Shown here: positions 44,106-55,964 of the stretch, in pieces
How the letters are laid out: each line of letters opens with the position of its first letter
Numbering within the stretch: position 1 is the first letter of the stretch
Assembly (NCBI GenBank): GCA_033977485.1
Contig: CM066995.1
Coordinates: forward strand, 44,389,736 to 44,453,735
Reading direction: 5' to 3'
Length of the DNA: 64,000 nucleotides
From: Hydrangea macrophylla
Taxonomy: Eukaryota > Streptophyta > Magnoliopsida > Cornales > Hydrangeaceae
The notes under the pieces: model-generated
Told to the model about the DNA's origin: nothing
Seen by the model: the letters and a program-made list of their open reading frames with translations, nothing else
Databases searched by the model: none
Position numbers and translations under genes: made by a program

Positions 44106-45489
44106 AATTTTTTTAGACTTTTAGGTGTTCATTATATTTGATGTTGTAGATTGTTTTTTTATCGGAAATACGTAAAAGTATGTAGCCATTACAATTTCCT
44201 TGCTTAAAAGTTAATCAGCACTCAAATACAGCTCATTCTCTTAAGATATAAAATCAATTTAATAATTTTTCATCTAAAAGTATTATTGGACGGAAAAAAT
44301 TAAGAGTCGGACTTGTACAAACATATTATCTGGTATGTGATCGCATTGAGCACGTATCGTCCGCGGCAAATTGGGTGAGTGCTACAGGGTAGGATACAAC
44401 GAGAATATGCAAAAAAAAAATAAAAAAATAATAATAATAAAATAAAAAATAAAAAATAAAAAATATTTAATTTTTTCAGTTCAAATTAAGTTCATCTCTT
44501 ATGTTGTTCGGAAATGTAATGCAATTATTGTTTATAGGATGTTTAATTCATATATTTGAATGTTATTGTTTGATATTAACAAAATGAAGAGAGGAAGACG
44601 ATCAAAGAAGAGAGAGAGAGAGACAGAGGAGGTCTTGAGAGACTAAGGTCAGGAAAACGTGAGGAGATAAGTGGTGTAATGCTTGGTAAAATCCACTCCG
44701 TTTAGGTTTTAAACTAGAAAAAAAAAACACTAATAATAGGCAGCATTTCGGTCAAAAAAGAGGTTTCCTCTACGTCCCTTGAAGTGTCCCGCCATATCGG
44801 TGATGTGTCTACCTCTAAAAATTGCATAGCAGAAATAAGACACGTATTTGCCGCATCCAATACGTGTTAGAGGTGTGTCGGGTAAGTGTCGATATCCGAT
44901 ACGTGTTGGACTCGAGTACATAGCCCTTTTCGAAGTGTCAGTACTTCCTAGCTACTACAAATGTGCCAACGGATTAATGAGTTTCGGGTTTGGTTAGAGG
45001 ACTTTCCTCCTAAATTGTTTGGGGTTCTGGAAAGTGAATTTGTACCCGTTTGAATTTGATGTTTTATGCAATTCAAAATCAATTTTGTTACAAATTTTAT
45101 AAGACATTTTTTTTAGAGTTAGTTAATATTTAGTCCTTCATGTACATCTATTTTAGAAATAGGCCCAACTTATAACCCTTTTTAAGAATTAGTCCTTCTA
45201 TATTTTTGAAGACCAAAATACCCTCAGTGCAGTTTTTAAATATATATATATACATATATATATATGCAGAAATTACTTCCCATCAAATCACAATATATCG
45301 AGGATTCAAAATTTAAACACCCAACCCTGATTTCGCAATTCCCATAAATAGGAAACGATTTCCTTTCTCACCAGTTTATCTCACCAAAATTGACCCACAA
45401 TCCAAGATCGTCTTAAGCAGAGCTCGACTCCAACAAAAAAAATGGTGAATGAAATATTAAAGAAACGGTTAAGGTTTCGATCAAAGCTA
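44106..45489. other. AT-rich intergenic with degenerate repeats
   Basis: A-rich run 44410-44465; a GTGTCGG/ACACGTAT-rich stretch (44780-44930) like a worn MITE; (TA)n at 45240-45266. No gene. Confidence 0.35.
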
Positions 45490-45494
45490 CGGAG

Positions 45495-45837
45495 TGTTGG
45501 AAAACTAGATCCAGTGCGTAGCGGAATATGAATAGATGCAATTCAAAACTTCTAAGATCTACTTCTCGTTTAGTTGTATGCAATACAAAACATATATATA
45601 TATATATACTAGTACTAATATATATATTTGTACCAGAAATAGATCGGTAGGATCCTGTTGAGAACTCTTCCTTCCAGTTGTGTTGTTAATGAAGATCCTG
45701 CTCTCCAGACTCCAGAAATCTTTACTCCTATGGCTTCCGGATGCTACCAAATACTAGGATTTTGTGGAAAACCCCTAAGGAACTATATGAGAATGTCTCT
45801 AGGCTTTAGAGACTGATATGAAACTCCTAGGTCTTAC
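45495..45837 (-). repeat. copia C 3' LTR, truncated by deletion
   Basis: Aligns with 48007-48350 until the similarity stops at about 45837 next to gag. Confidence 0.85.
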
Positions 45838-46224
45838 GGGAGTCCCTTCTAACATTTTGGTATTCATGACTTGCTGCATGGCGTTAAGCCTAGCATGACG
45901 CCCCTGTTCCCCAAACATTTCCTTGAGGTTAGCAATCATATTCGCAGCCGTGGTCATAGACTGATGTTGGTGTTGCAACACATTGGACATTGAGGCCAAT
46001 ATGTAACAACGAGCCATCTCATCGGCTTTCTCCCATTGTGAATGCGGATCATCCTCATTAGCTTAGGTATCAGGACCAAGGGTTGATGGACGGGGAGTGG
46101 TAAGGACAAATTTGTGTCCCTCAGCAGTCAAAAGAATGTCAAAGTTTCTTTTCTAATCAACATAATTTGTTCCAGTTCACTTGTTTTGGCTCAAAATTGT
46201 GGCAAGAGGACTAAATTTAGACAT
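45838..46224 (-). pseudogene. copia C gag fragment
   Basis: ATG at 46224 (MSKFSPLATILSQNK), then in-frame stops and a frameshift. A clear copia gag (UBN2) segment follows: ARCYILASMSNVLQHQHQSM...MFGEQGR...AMQQVMNTKMLEGTPVR. Cut at the deletion joint with the LTR. Confidence 0.85.
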
Positions 46225-48006
46225 TATGCTAATCTAAAATTAAAACATGCAGAATAGAATAAGTATGAATATCTAAAAATGACATACATGCATTACATGA
46301 GAATTCCTATAAAACAAAACATATTATGTCTTCAGAATATTAAATTATGAAGTCAAGCCTCCGAGGGGAGGTCAAGACTTCATGACTTAATTGGGACGAA
46401 CCCATCATAACTATTCTCCATGCAACTCTTGCAAAATAGTCTATGACTTCTGATCCTTAAGTCTCTAATGATTTTCAATAAAACTCCGAGGGGAGTCTCT
46501 TACTAAAAATATTAGTCTACTGTATACCATCAAAAGAAATCTAATGACAACCATTTCAAGTAACGCCTCCGAGGGGAAGTCACTCTCTATTACGCCTTAT
46601 TAATTTCCTCTATTTGAAATTCATATCTAGTAACCAGTGAATGGACTACTGTCCAAAGGGAGTGATCAGAGATGAATCTATAACTCGCAGTACCCCATTC
46701 ACTTTACAATGAATTATTGATGTAAGACCGTGAGGTTAAAACTTTTATAAGACTCTCTCCCACAAGAATTTTTGAGATTTAGGAATTCATTTTGTAAAAA
46801 AAAAAATTTCCTTTTCAATATCCATGAATATCTCATATTCATTTAATGTGTCAAAATAACATTTTCTTTCAAAAACATGATAATTTTGCAAAACGATTTT
46901 GTCCATATTATCACTTAAAAGAAGAAGAAAAAAAATATTTTGAAGACATTAATGCTACTCATGCAATCACAACATATCAAACATATATAAGCATAAGTAA
47001 AACATTCATTCAAGCCCTTCTCTCTCATAGCTCTATCTTCATAGATCTATCTTCATGGCTTCGGTCTCTAGGATTCCATCTCTATGGCTCCTTTTTCGAG
47101 TCATCCAAAAGTTACAATACATAATCCTATATCTCCGAAGAGACATACAAATAATCTATGAAAAGTAAAGAACAATTGGCTAGGGAAACCATTATGGTCT
47201 TCCTATTCACAGGACTGAGACCATAATGCCTTTTACAAGTACCATAAAACCATAACAATAATTTAAAACTATTAAACTAACTTGCCATGAGAGATAAGGC
47301 TTCTTGTTACAATGGTTAGATGACATATATTCATAATAAACGCCATACAATCAATTACATATCCTATATCTAATAGCATGCAATTTCATCACAGCTAGTG
47401 CTGGAATGAATATTACAGATTTACAAGTATGCGTAAATCAAATTTACATTTACTTCCATGATGATGGTTATTGTCAAACAATACCTAGGGTTTCTTAGAA
47501 AAAACTATTTCACGCTTTCAACACTTCTTAACAAGTTGTAAAACCGTTTCTACATTTTTATAAAATAAAATATTTTAAACAGCTTTTAAAACAAAAATAA
47601 GAATTCTGTATAAAACAAAATCGGCAGCCCACAAACCGGTTTGTGGTACAAACCGGTTTCTGGATCCCTTCCTAGTAACCGGTTTGTCCTACAAACCGAT
47701 TTCTAGAACCACCCTAGTAACCAGACAAACCGGTTTCTGGTGCCTATTTAGATCTGATCTGATTGGCTTTGGGATTTCAAGTTTTAATCGAACAAAAAGA
47801 CAAACTTTCTAACATATCTAATCAATTAAGAAACTGATCAGATCTAAAAACATAGTGAAAATCGATACTTTGAAAAAAAATACCAATTAGTTTTTAGATT
47901 AATAATGAATCTTATTATATAAGATGTATAATTTTGAAACCCTAGTTCATCATGTTTCCGTAATACGTATTGTATACAACATAAACGAGATGGCTCTGAT
48001 ACCAGT
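46225..48006 (-). other. copia C 5' leader
   Basis: 1.8 kb between primer-binding site and gag, no coding sequence. Contains a CTCCGAGGGGAG-type repeat (46365, 46490, 46565) and an AACCGGTT palindrome group (47629-47750). Confidence 0.6.
47629..47750. repeat. AAACCGGTTT palindrome array, leader
   Basis: Six copies of (A)AACCGGTT(T), exact or one mismatch, alternating with CTGG/GTCC spacers. Confidence 0.85.
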
Positions 48007-49068
48007 TGTTGGAAAGCTAGATCCAATGCGTAGCGGAATATGAATAGATGCAGTTCAAAACTTTTAAGATCTACTTCTTGTTTAGTTGTATGCAATACAA
48101 AACATATATATACTAATTCTAATATACGTATATATATTCGTACCAGAAACAGATCGGTAGGATCCTCTCGAGAACTCTTCCTTCTAGTTGTGTTGTTGAT
48201 GAAGATCCTGCTCTCTAGACTCCAGAAATCTTCATTCCTATGGCTTCCGGATGCTACCGAATGCTAGGATTTTGTGGAAAACCCCTAAGGAACTATATAA
48301 GAATATCTCTAGGCTTTAGAGACTGATATGGAACTCCTAGGGCTTAGAATTTGTGTCACTTTGTATTATGCCCGTATGTCCTTTATTTATAAAATTTCTA
48401 AACCGACATACCACAAACCGGTTTCTGGAACCTGTCCCCAGTAACCGGTTTGTCCTACAAACCGGTTTCTGGAACCTATTACCAGCAACCGGTTTGTCCC
48501 ACAAATCGGTTTCTAGTGCTTGTACCCAGTAACCGGTTTGTCAGGATAAATCGGTTTCTGGTACCCGTTTCCCGTATTGTTCCTTTTCAGCATTCAAACA
48601 CCCAATGATCTAGGAATGGGACCTTTAGGATCTTAATTACTGGCTTTGATTAATGATTAACTCCTTCCAGTTAAACTCTTAATTAAAAGAATCTATTATT
48701 AATCAATCATTATTAACTCCACTATATAATAATGATTGCACTCCAGTGCATAAGAAGCTAACCACATATATATTAGTACTACCTAGACTTGTACTAATAC
48801 TAATACCCCTCTACCAATAGTATCCGTAATTATAATCGGGATATAACATATATACTGTCACCCCGATTATAATCACCTCTTGTAATCCTTGAGTCTCATT
48901 CACTTAGTCATAGATTTCTGAACATGTCATCAACATTCTTGAGGACATGATTGCAGTTCTCTGTAATCAACCAAGTGACATTCTCAAGGGAATACTTTAC
49001 TCTTTAAAGTGAATCACTTCACACTAGAGGGTAGATTCCATCTTGACGATAAGTGTTCCCAATACTAT
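48007..49068 (-). repeat. copia C 5' LTR, part 1
   Basis: Primer-binding-site-proximal part of the 5' LTR. Continues at 58114-58659 after the gypsy insertion. Confidence 0.85.
48408..48560. repeat. AAACCGGTTT palindrome array, LTR
   Basis: Seven to eight copies of AACCGGTTT or one-mismatch forms with phrase-like spacers (CTGGAACC, GTCCTACA). Confidence 0.85.
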
Positions 49069-51211
49069 TATCACGACCCATCCCACTACGCGTGGAAATA
49101 GGACACGTGGCACGCCACCAAGGCTCATCCAAACATCATCTAACGATACGCAACGGAAAGAACTTTAAAACAACCCTGGGTATTTTAAAAACTTAGGGAA
49201 CATTACCCTCTGAGTTTGTAAAATCCATTGAAATCAGAGTTATAAAAAGTTTTGGCTAAAGGAAAACACTTTCAAAAGAATCAGTTTTTGAAAACAGAGG
49301 TTCAGTCGACTGCCCAGTCGACTGTACTAGGGTCCAGTCGACTGTGCCTGACAGAAACTAAAACCCTAAATCCACAATAGAGGTCCAGTCGACTGCACAG
49401 TCGACTGCTTGGAGGAAACCAGTCGACTGCTTTTCTATTCTAAGAAGCAGTAGCCAAAATTAACAGTGTTCAGTCGACTGTCCAAGGGGTCAGTCAACTG
49501 CTTCTCTTATAATATACTTTCAGTGTCTCAAACCCACGAGGTCCAGTCGACTGACCCTGGGTCCAGTCGACTGCTCCCCTGCTGGGCAGCCTGAGTTGAA
49601 AAATTAACAAGTCCTGCTACTCAATACCAACAACAAACACAACCACAACGGATTTTTAACGTATTAAAACATAACTACAGATGTTCATTTACAAGATTAC
49701 AATACTATAGAACTAATCTATGGTTCTATTACAACATGCTACCAATCCTTACACAAGTTTCAGGATTTAAAATAAAACAACCAAAACATATACAAGTGTG
49801 AAATCCCCGGCGTTCCTCGGCCTCACTCCTCACGATTCTTCTTGTCTTTCTTCTTACCTGCAATGGAGTACATCTCCACTGCTCAGCTATATGCTGAGCG
49901 TACAATTCTAAATGTATGCTTATATGACAGTTCATGGTTTAAGCATCTAAAACACATAGAAATAGTCTCTGGGGTGAGTGGTACGCATTCATCCGGTCGA
50001 TGCCGTAGGATGCCCACCTCTCCCACGCATCTCGTACACTGGTTGGGCCTTCCTCCATACCAGGTACCGTGTATTGGTTGGGCCCACCTCCAATCCAGAC
50101 ACAACCACAAATTCCAATTCCAACAAGATCACAATCCTCAAGGTTCGAGGAGCTTACTCCGAATGAATTTGCACCAAACTCCCCTTTGACCCAAGTACAC
50201 ACATAACATGCTCACATAAACAGTTATACGTGCTTTTATCATAATTTCACGTGCATAATTAACAGGCCTAACTAATACATGAATTTCGCCCGGATCCAAG
50301 AATATCAAAAGTGATGTCCAAAACATGAAAATCCATATATTTCATAGATCTAGAATTCATACCTCGTGCGAATCTCTTCAAACTTTGAAGGATCGTCTAG
50401 GGGGCTAAATAATCGTCGGATTTCGAATTTGGTGCGATTCCTACAAGTTTTACCTGATTTTTCCCAAAAGTCCAAAATTAAGATTTTACAAAAACTTGGC
50501 CAAACACGGCCTAAGTGGTACCAAAACGTAGATCTTACCTCCACGAGCTCAAATCTGAAATCTGGAGAAAATCTGACGGACGAACGGTCGCCGTTTGTCG
50601 TCGCAAAGCCCGAGGCAATATAATCTCCCTTCTCTCTCCTCTCTCTAGATATTTAGGAGTTGTGGATGAGATTTCAATCTCATCCTCATCTATATATAGA
50701 AAAACTCTTTGGAAATTACGTTTACCTCCCCACAAGTTTCTCAAACTTCTAATTAGCTCTCGAACTTCGCACACGTTCATTTTATAACTTTACAAGTGAA
50801 AACTATAAATTTCAAAAGTTTTCGACTAGGTTTCGTTTGGGTCCAAAATAACGTCCGAAAACTATATTCTGTGGAAATCTCTACACAACCTACCTTTTCA
50901 ATTAACGTATCACTCACGTTCTCACCACAGTTCTCAAAATGATACGATCATATCCAAATTTACCAGAATTATACTACACAGGTATAATTACTATTCACAG
51001 GAATACCAGATAAAGTCAAATAACATTTAAATCATATAAATGCCATTTACTCATGATTATGCAATATGAACTTCCATGTTCCCGTGTCCTCACTGACACC
51101 TTACCGTTGACTCACAGACAACCTCAATCCACCATTATCAATTAACATTGATAACCTCTCAATTTACAATTATGCATGATAAAACTATAAATTTTTGGTA
51201 CGGGTGTGACA
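49069..51211 (-). repeat. gypsy 3' LTR
   Basis: TGTCACACCCG... on the minus strand, ending ...GGGTCGTGATA. TATA box CTATATATAG on the minus strand at 50689-50698. Holds a CAGTCGACTG array near its 3' end. Confidence 0.95.
49303..49573. repeat. CAGTCGACTG palindrome array (3' LTR)
   Basis: Nine perfect copies of the 10-bp palindrome CAGTCGACTG plus one CAGTCAACTG in 271 bp, irregularly spaced. Confidence 0.95.
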
Positions 51212-51252
51212 ACTCTCCCCTCCAAAAAGGAAGTTTGTCCCCAAACTTTACC

Positions 51253-54200
51253 TCAAGCGTCGAACAAGTACGGATACTCATTCCGCATGTCTTCCTCACT
51301 TTCCCATGTAGCCTCTTCCAACGTATGACTACGCCATAGCACTTTCACCATTGGAATAGTCTTGGTTCTCAAAACTTGTTCTTTGCGATCTAGAATCTCC
51401 ACTGGTTGTTCCACATAAGTCAAGTCCCCCTGAATTTGCAACGGTTCAGGTACAATGATCTTACTCGTGTCAGTCATACAACGTCTCAACATAGACACGT
51501 GAAATACATTGTGCACATGTTCCAACTCGGATGACAAGGCCAAACGATAAGCTACTGGACCAACCCTCTCTAGGATCTCAAAAGGTCCTATGAATCTCGG
51601 ATTGAGCTTTCCCCTCTTCCCAAATCGTACAATGCCTTTTGAAGGCGATACTCGCAAATATACGAAATCTCCCACTTCAAAATTCATCGGTCGTCGTTTA
51701 GAATCCGCATAACTCTTATATCGGCTCTGAGCTACCTTGAGTCGCTCTTGAATCAACTTCACCTTTTCAGTAGTCACCTGTATTAACTCAGGTCCTAACA
51801 ACTTCCTTTCTCCAACCTCGGTCCAACAAACTGGTGATCGACATTTACGTCTATACAAAGCTTCATACGGTGCCATCCCGATACTTGACTGGAATCCATT
51901 ATTATAAGCAAATTCAATTAACGGCAAGTGGTGCTCCCAATCGTTCCCAAAATCTAATACACAAAGTCTCAACATATCCTCTAGCGTCTGAATCATGCGC
52001 TCTGACTGTCCATCGGTCTGAGGATGAAATGCAGTACTGAAACTCAATTTCGTACCCATAGCTTCTTGCTAACTTCCCCAAAACCTTGACGTAAAACTAC
52101 TATCACGATCTGATACAATCACAGCTGGGACTCCATGTAGCCTTACAATCTCTTTCACATACAATTCCGCTAACTTGGACGGTTTAGTTGTCTTGATCGG
52201 TAGAAAATGAGCTGACTTTGTTAATCGGTCAACTATAACCCAAATCTTATCATTCTTATTGATTGATCGTGGAAATCCTGAAACAAAATCCATCGTAATC
52301 TCATCCCATTTCCATTCCGACACTGGCAAAGGTTGTAGTAACCCCGCGGGTACTTGTCTCTCTGCCTTGACCTGTTGACATGCCGAACATTCGGATACAA
52401 ACTTGGCGACTTCACGCTTCATACCCTTCCACCAGAAGTTTTCTCTCAAGTTTCTGTACATCTTATTACTTCCTGGATGCACTGAATATCTAGGACTATG
52501 AGCTTCTTCTAAGAGTCGTTCCTTTATGTCTTTCACATTCGGTACACATAACCGATTTCCCAGTTTCAACGTTCCTTGTTCTAATACAAAACCAGGTCGT
52601 TTTTCCAAAGATATCTCATCTCTCATTTTACACAAATAAACATCGTTAAATTGTTCCTTCTTGATCTCATCAATAATATCTGGGTGTGCTACAATCGCCA
52701 TCATCAAGCCATCGTTGGTCCCTGGAATCACATCCAATTCTAAGCGTTCCATTTCTTTTACCAACTCTTTTTGTTGCGTTAGCTCGTCGGCTAAATTCCT
52801 CGGCGTCTTCCGGCTTAATGCATCGGCTACTACATTCGCCTTTCCCGGATGGTACTCAATCGAAAGATCGTAATCCTTCATCAATTCCAACCATCTTCGT
52901 TGTCTCATGTTCAAGTCCCGTTGGGTGAAAATATATTTCAAACTCTTGTGGTCCGTGAATATCTCACACTTTTCTCCGTACAAATAATGTCTCCAAATCT
53001 TCAAAGCATGAATTACTGCAGCTAATTCCAGATCATGAGTCGGATAATTAACCTCATGTGTCTTCAACTGTCTAGAAGCATAAGCAATCACTTTACCCCC
53101 TTGCATCAACACGCATCCCAACCCTTTGTGTGAAGCATCACTATAGATCACAAACCCCTCAGTTCCAGATGGTATTGTCAAAATAGGTGCTCTCGTCAAC
53201 CGTGACTTCAATTCTTGAAAACTGTCCTTGCATTCCTGACTCCATTCAAATGTAACTCCCTTTCTCATCAACATTGTCATTGGCAACGAGATCTTTGAGA
53301 AATGTTCAATAAAACGGCGGTAGTATCCCGCTAATCCCAAGAAACTTCGAATTTCAGATACGGAAGTTGGTCTTTGCCAATTTGATACAGCTTCTACTTT
53401 GTGAGGATCAACTGATACTCCATTCTTGTCAATCACGTGACCAAGAAAAGTAATGCTAGGTAACCAAAATTCACATTTCTTGAATTTCCCAAATAACTGC
53501 TTCTCTTGTAATCTCTGAAGTATCACCCTCAAGTGGTTCTCGTGTTCTATCTCACTAGGTGAATAGATAAGGATATCGTCAATGAATACAATCACAAAGT
53601 CGTCCAAATAATATTTGAATACTCGATTCATAAGGTCCATGAACGCAGCTGGTGCATTAGTAAGCCCAAATGGCATAACTAAGAACTCATAGTGTCCATA
53701 ACGCGTTCTGAAAGCTGTTTTCTCAACATCTTCGGCCTTCACTTTCAACTGATGATAACCCAATCTTAGGTCTATCTTGGAGAATACTTGTGCCCCACGA
53801 AGTTGATCAAATAAATCATCAATTCTGGGTAGTGGATACTTGTTCTTGATTGTCAACTTGTTCAGTTCCCGGTAATCAACACACATACGCATGGAGCCAT
53901 CTTTCTTCTTCACAAACAATACTGGAGCTCCCCACGGTGATACACTTGGTCGAATGAAACCCTTGTCAAGTAACTCTTGCAATTGAACTTTCAGTTCCTT
54001 CAATTCTACTGGTGCCATTCTATACGGTGCTTTGGATACCGGCCTTGAGTCTGGTATAACCTTAATAGTGAATTCCACTTCTCTCTCAATAAGAACATCT
54101 GGTAGATCCTCGGGAAATACATCTGAATATTCTCGTACTATTGGAATGTCTTCTACTTTTAATTCGGTCGCTGAGACATCAGTCACTGAACATAGGAATC

Positions 54201-55761
54201 CTTGACATCCCTTTTTCAATAACTTTCCCGCTCGGATAGTTGAAATCAAATATGGCGGCGGTATAACCCCACTTCCTTGAAAACAAAAGTTCCCATGTAT
54301 CGGTGATCGAAAATTAACCTCTTTCCGTTCACAGTCTATTGTGGCGTGGTTAAGAGCTAACCAATCCATTCCTAGTATCACATCGAAATGGTTCACTATA
54401 ATCGGTATAAGGTCTACAGTCATCAACTTCTCGCCTAGTTTGATTTCACAGTTCTTATATATAGTAGATGTCACTACTGATTTACTAAGTGGCACGGCAA
54501 TGGATAAATCATATCCTAGTGGCGCGGACTTAACAGTTAAATGTTCCACAAAGTTATAAGATACAAACGAATGCGTAGATCCCGAATCAACGAGTATGCG
54601 TGCTAAGTGCGAACATACAAGCACCATACCTGAGACCACTGTATCAGTAGCAGCCATGTCTCCAAGGTTCATCTGGAATGATCTTCCCTGACGTTGCTCT
54701 GTCCTTTGTCCCCCGTCACTAGACTGCTTAGGCTTCGAACCACTAGAAGCCATAGAGCTTGCCCCTTGTTGAGAACGCTTCTTTGGGCAATCCTTCGCTC
54801 GGTGTCCCAAGGTACCACAGTCAAAACACTTGAGTTGCGGGTAGGTCGCAGAACTCACACTGTTTCTCCCTGTAGATCTGTTCTGAAAGTTGGTCAGAAA
54901 ACATCGACCGGTGTGTGGTCGGTTGCAAAGTGAACACAACGGTATGTTACTGGGTATTCTCTTGGAATTATTTAAATCAGAACTAGAGCCTCGTGAAAAC
55001 GGCCTCTTAAAAGATCCACCCTGACTTCGGTCACCACCCTCATGACTTCTCTTTCCTTGGTGATTTTGCCTCGATCTCTCTATTCCACTTTCGGCTACAA
55101 GCGCCGTCTGCTGTACTGCTGCAACAGTCGAATGCTCATAGGTCTCTACTCTCAACCGGATATTATCCCTTAACCCTTCTTCAAACTTTCTTGCCCTATC
55201 TTCCTCTCCTGGCACTGAACCTTTACCAAATCTCAACAATGCATTATACTTGGAAGTATACTCCGTCACAGTCATGTCTCCTTGCTTCAAGTTATCAAAT
55301 TCTCTCTTCTTTGCATTGTAGGCGGCTCGCGGAAAGAACCGGCGATTGAATTCCGCCTTGAACCCTTCCCAAGTAATCGGTGCTCCCTGATCTAAAACGT
55401 TTACCCACCAGTTCTGGGCTTCACCCCTCAGTACATCACTTGCGTTCTCAATCTTCTCTCTATCTGTCATCGGAATAGATCGGAAGATTCGCTCCATGTC
55501 CATTATCCAATGTTCTGCTAACGTCGTATCGGGCGTTCCATGAAATTCCATCGGTTTCTTGCGAGTAAACTGTTCAGATATTGATCTCATACCCCTATTT
55601 TCGGGTGCATGTACTACAGTTATTGGTTCCACTTCGATGTGGGGTGTGGGAGGCAGTCGCTCCGATATATTCCGTATCATTTCCCCCATATTCCCCATCA
55701 TCTCTGCCATCTCATTCATACGTCGAGTGTGTGGCGATAGTTCTCGCTCTTCGTCACTCAT
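51253..55761 (-). pseudogene. gypsy gag-pol polyprotein, one internal stop
   Basis: ATG at 55761. Residues: gag about 80-225; zinc knuckle [14 protein letters not shown] 312-325; protease VDSGS 391-395; reverse transcriptase about 570-760 with FIDD at 726-729; RNase H 870-985 (Asp875, Glu912, Asp937, Asp980); integrase zinc motif His1088, His1095, Cys1125, Cys1128, then catalytic Asp1158 and Asp1218. A TAG at 52069-52071 follows FWGS; the frame then continues unchanged from 52068 through the integrase Glu region, GPFEIL core and a chromodomain-like end (WRSHTLEEATWESEEDM) to 51253. About 1,500 codons in total. The single nonsense codon, in the integrase core, is the only visible lesion, so the copy may be recently dead or mobilised in trans. 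Confidence 0.93.
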
Positions 55762-55964
55762 GATTTCAATCCTGTAGTTCTCAATGCATAAACACTATGC
55801 ATGTACAACAATAACAATAGTATGTATGTAAAAAAACATCCATATGCATCAAACATCTCTAAGATGCATGAATGCTATTGAAAACATGTGGCAATTCACT
55901 CAACACTCCACTCGTCGTCGAACGTTCCCAAAGTTTTGTTACCTCTAGCTCTGATACCAATAAA

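Noticed and set aside
45495..48350. Two short LTRs of a small element (45495-45837 and 48007-48350)
   Set aside because: The right copy continues far beyond 48350 and the perfect cggag duplication lies at 58660, so the left copy is a truncated large LTR.
49842..50202. Overlapping frames repeated exactly at 56738-57103
   Set aside because: They are duplicated because they lie in the two gypsy LTRs, not because they are genes.
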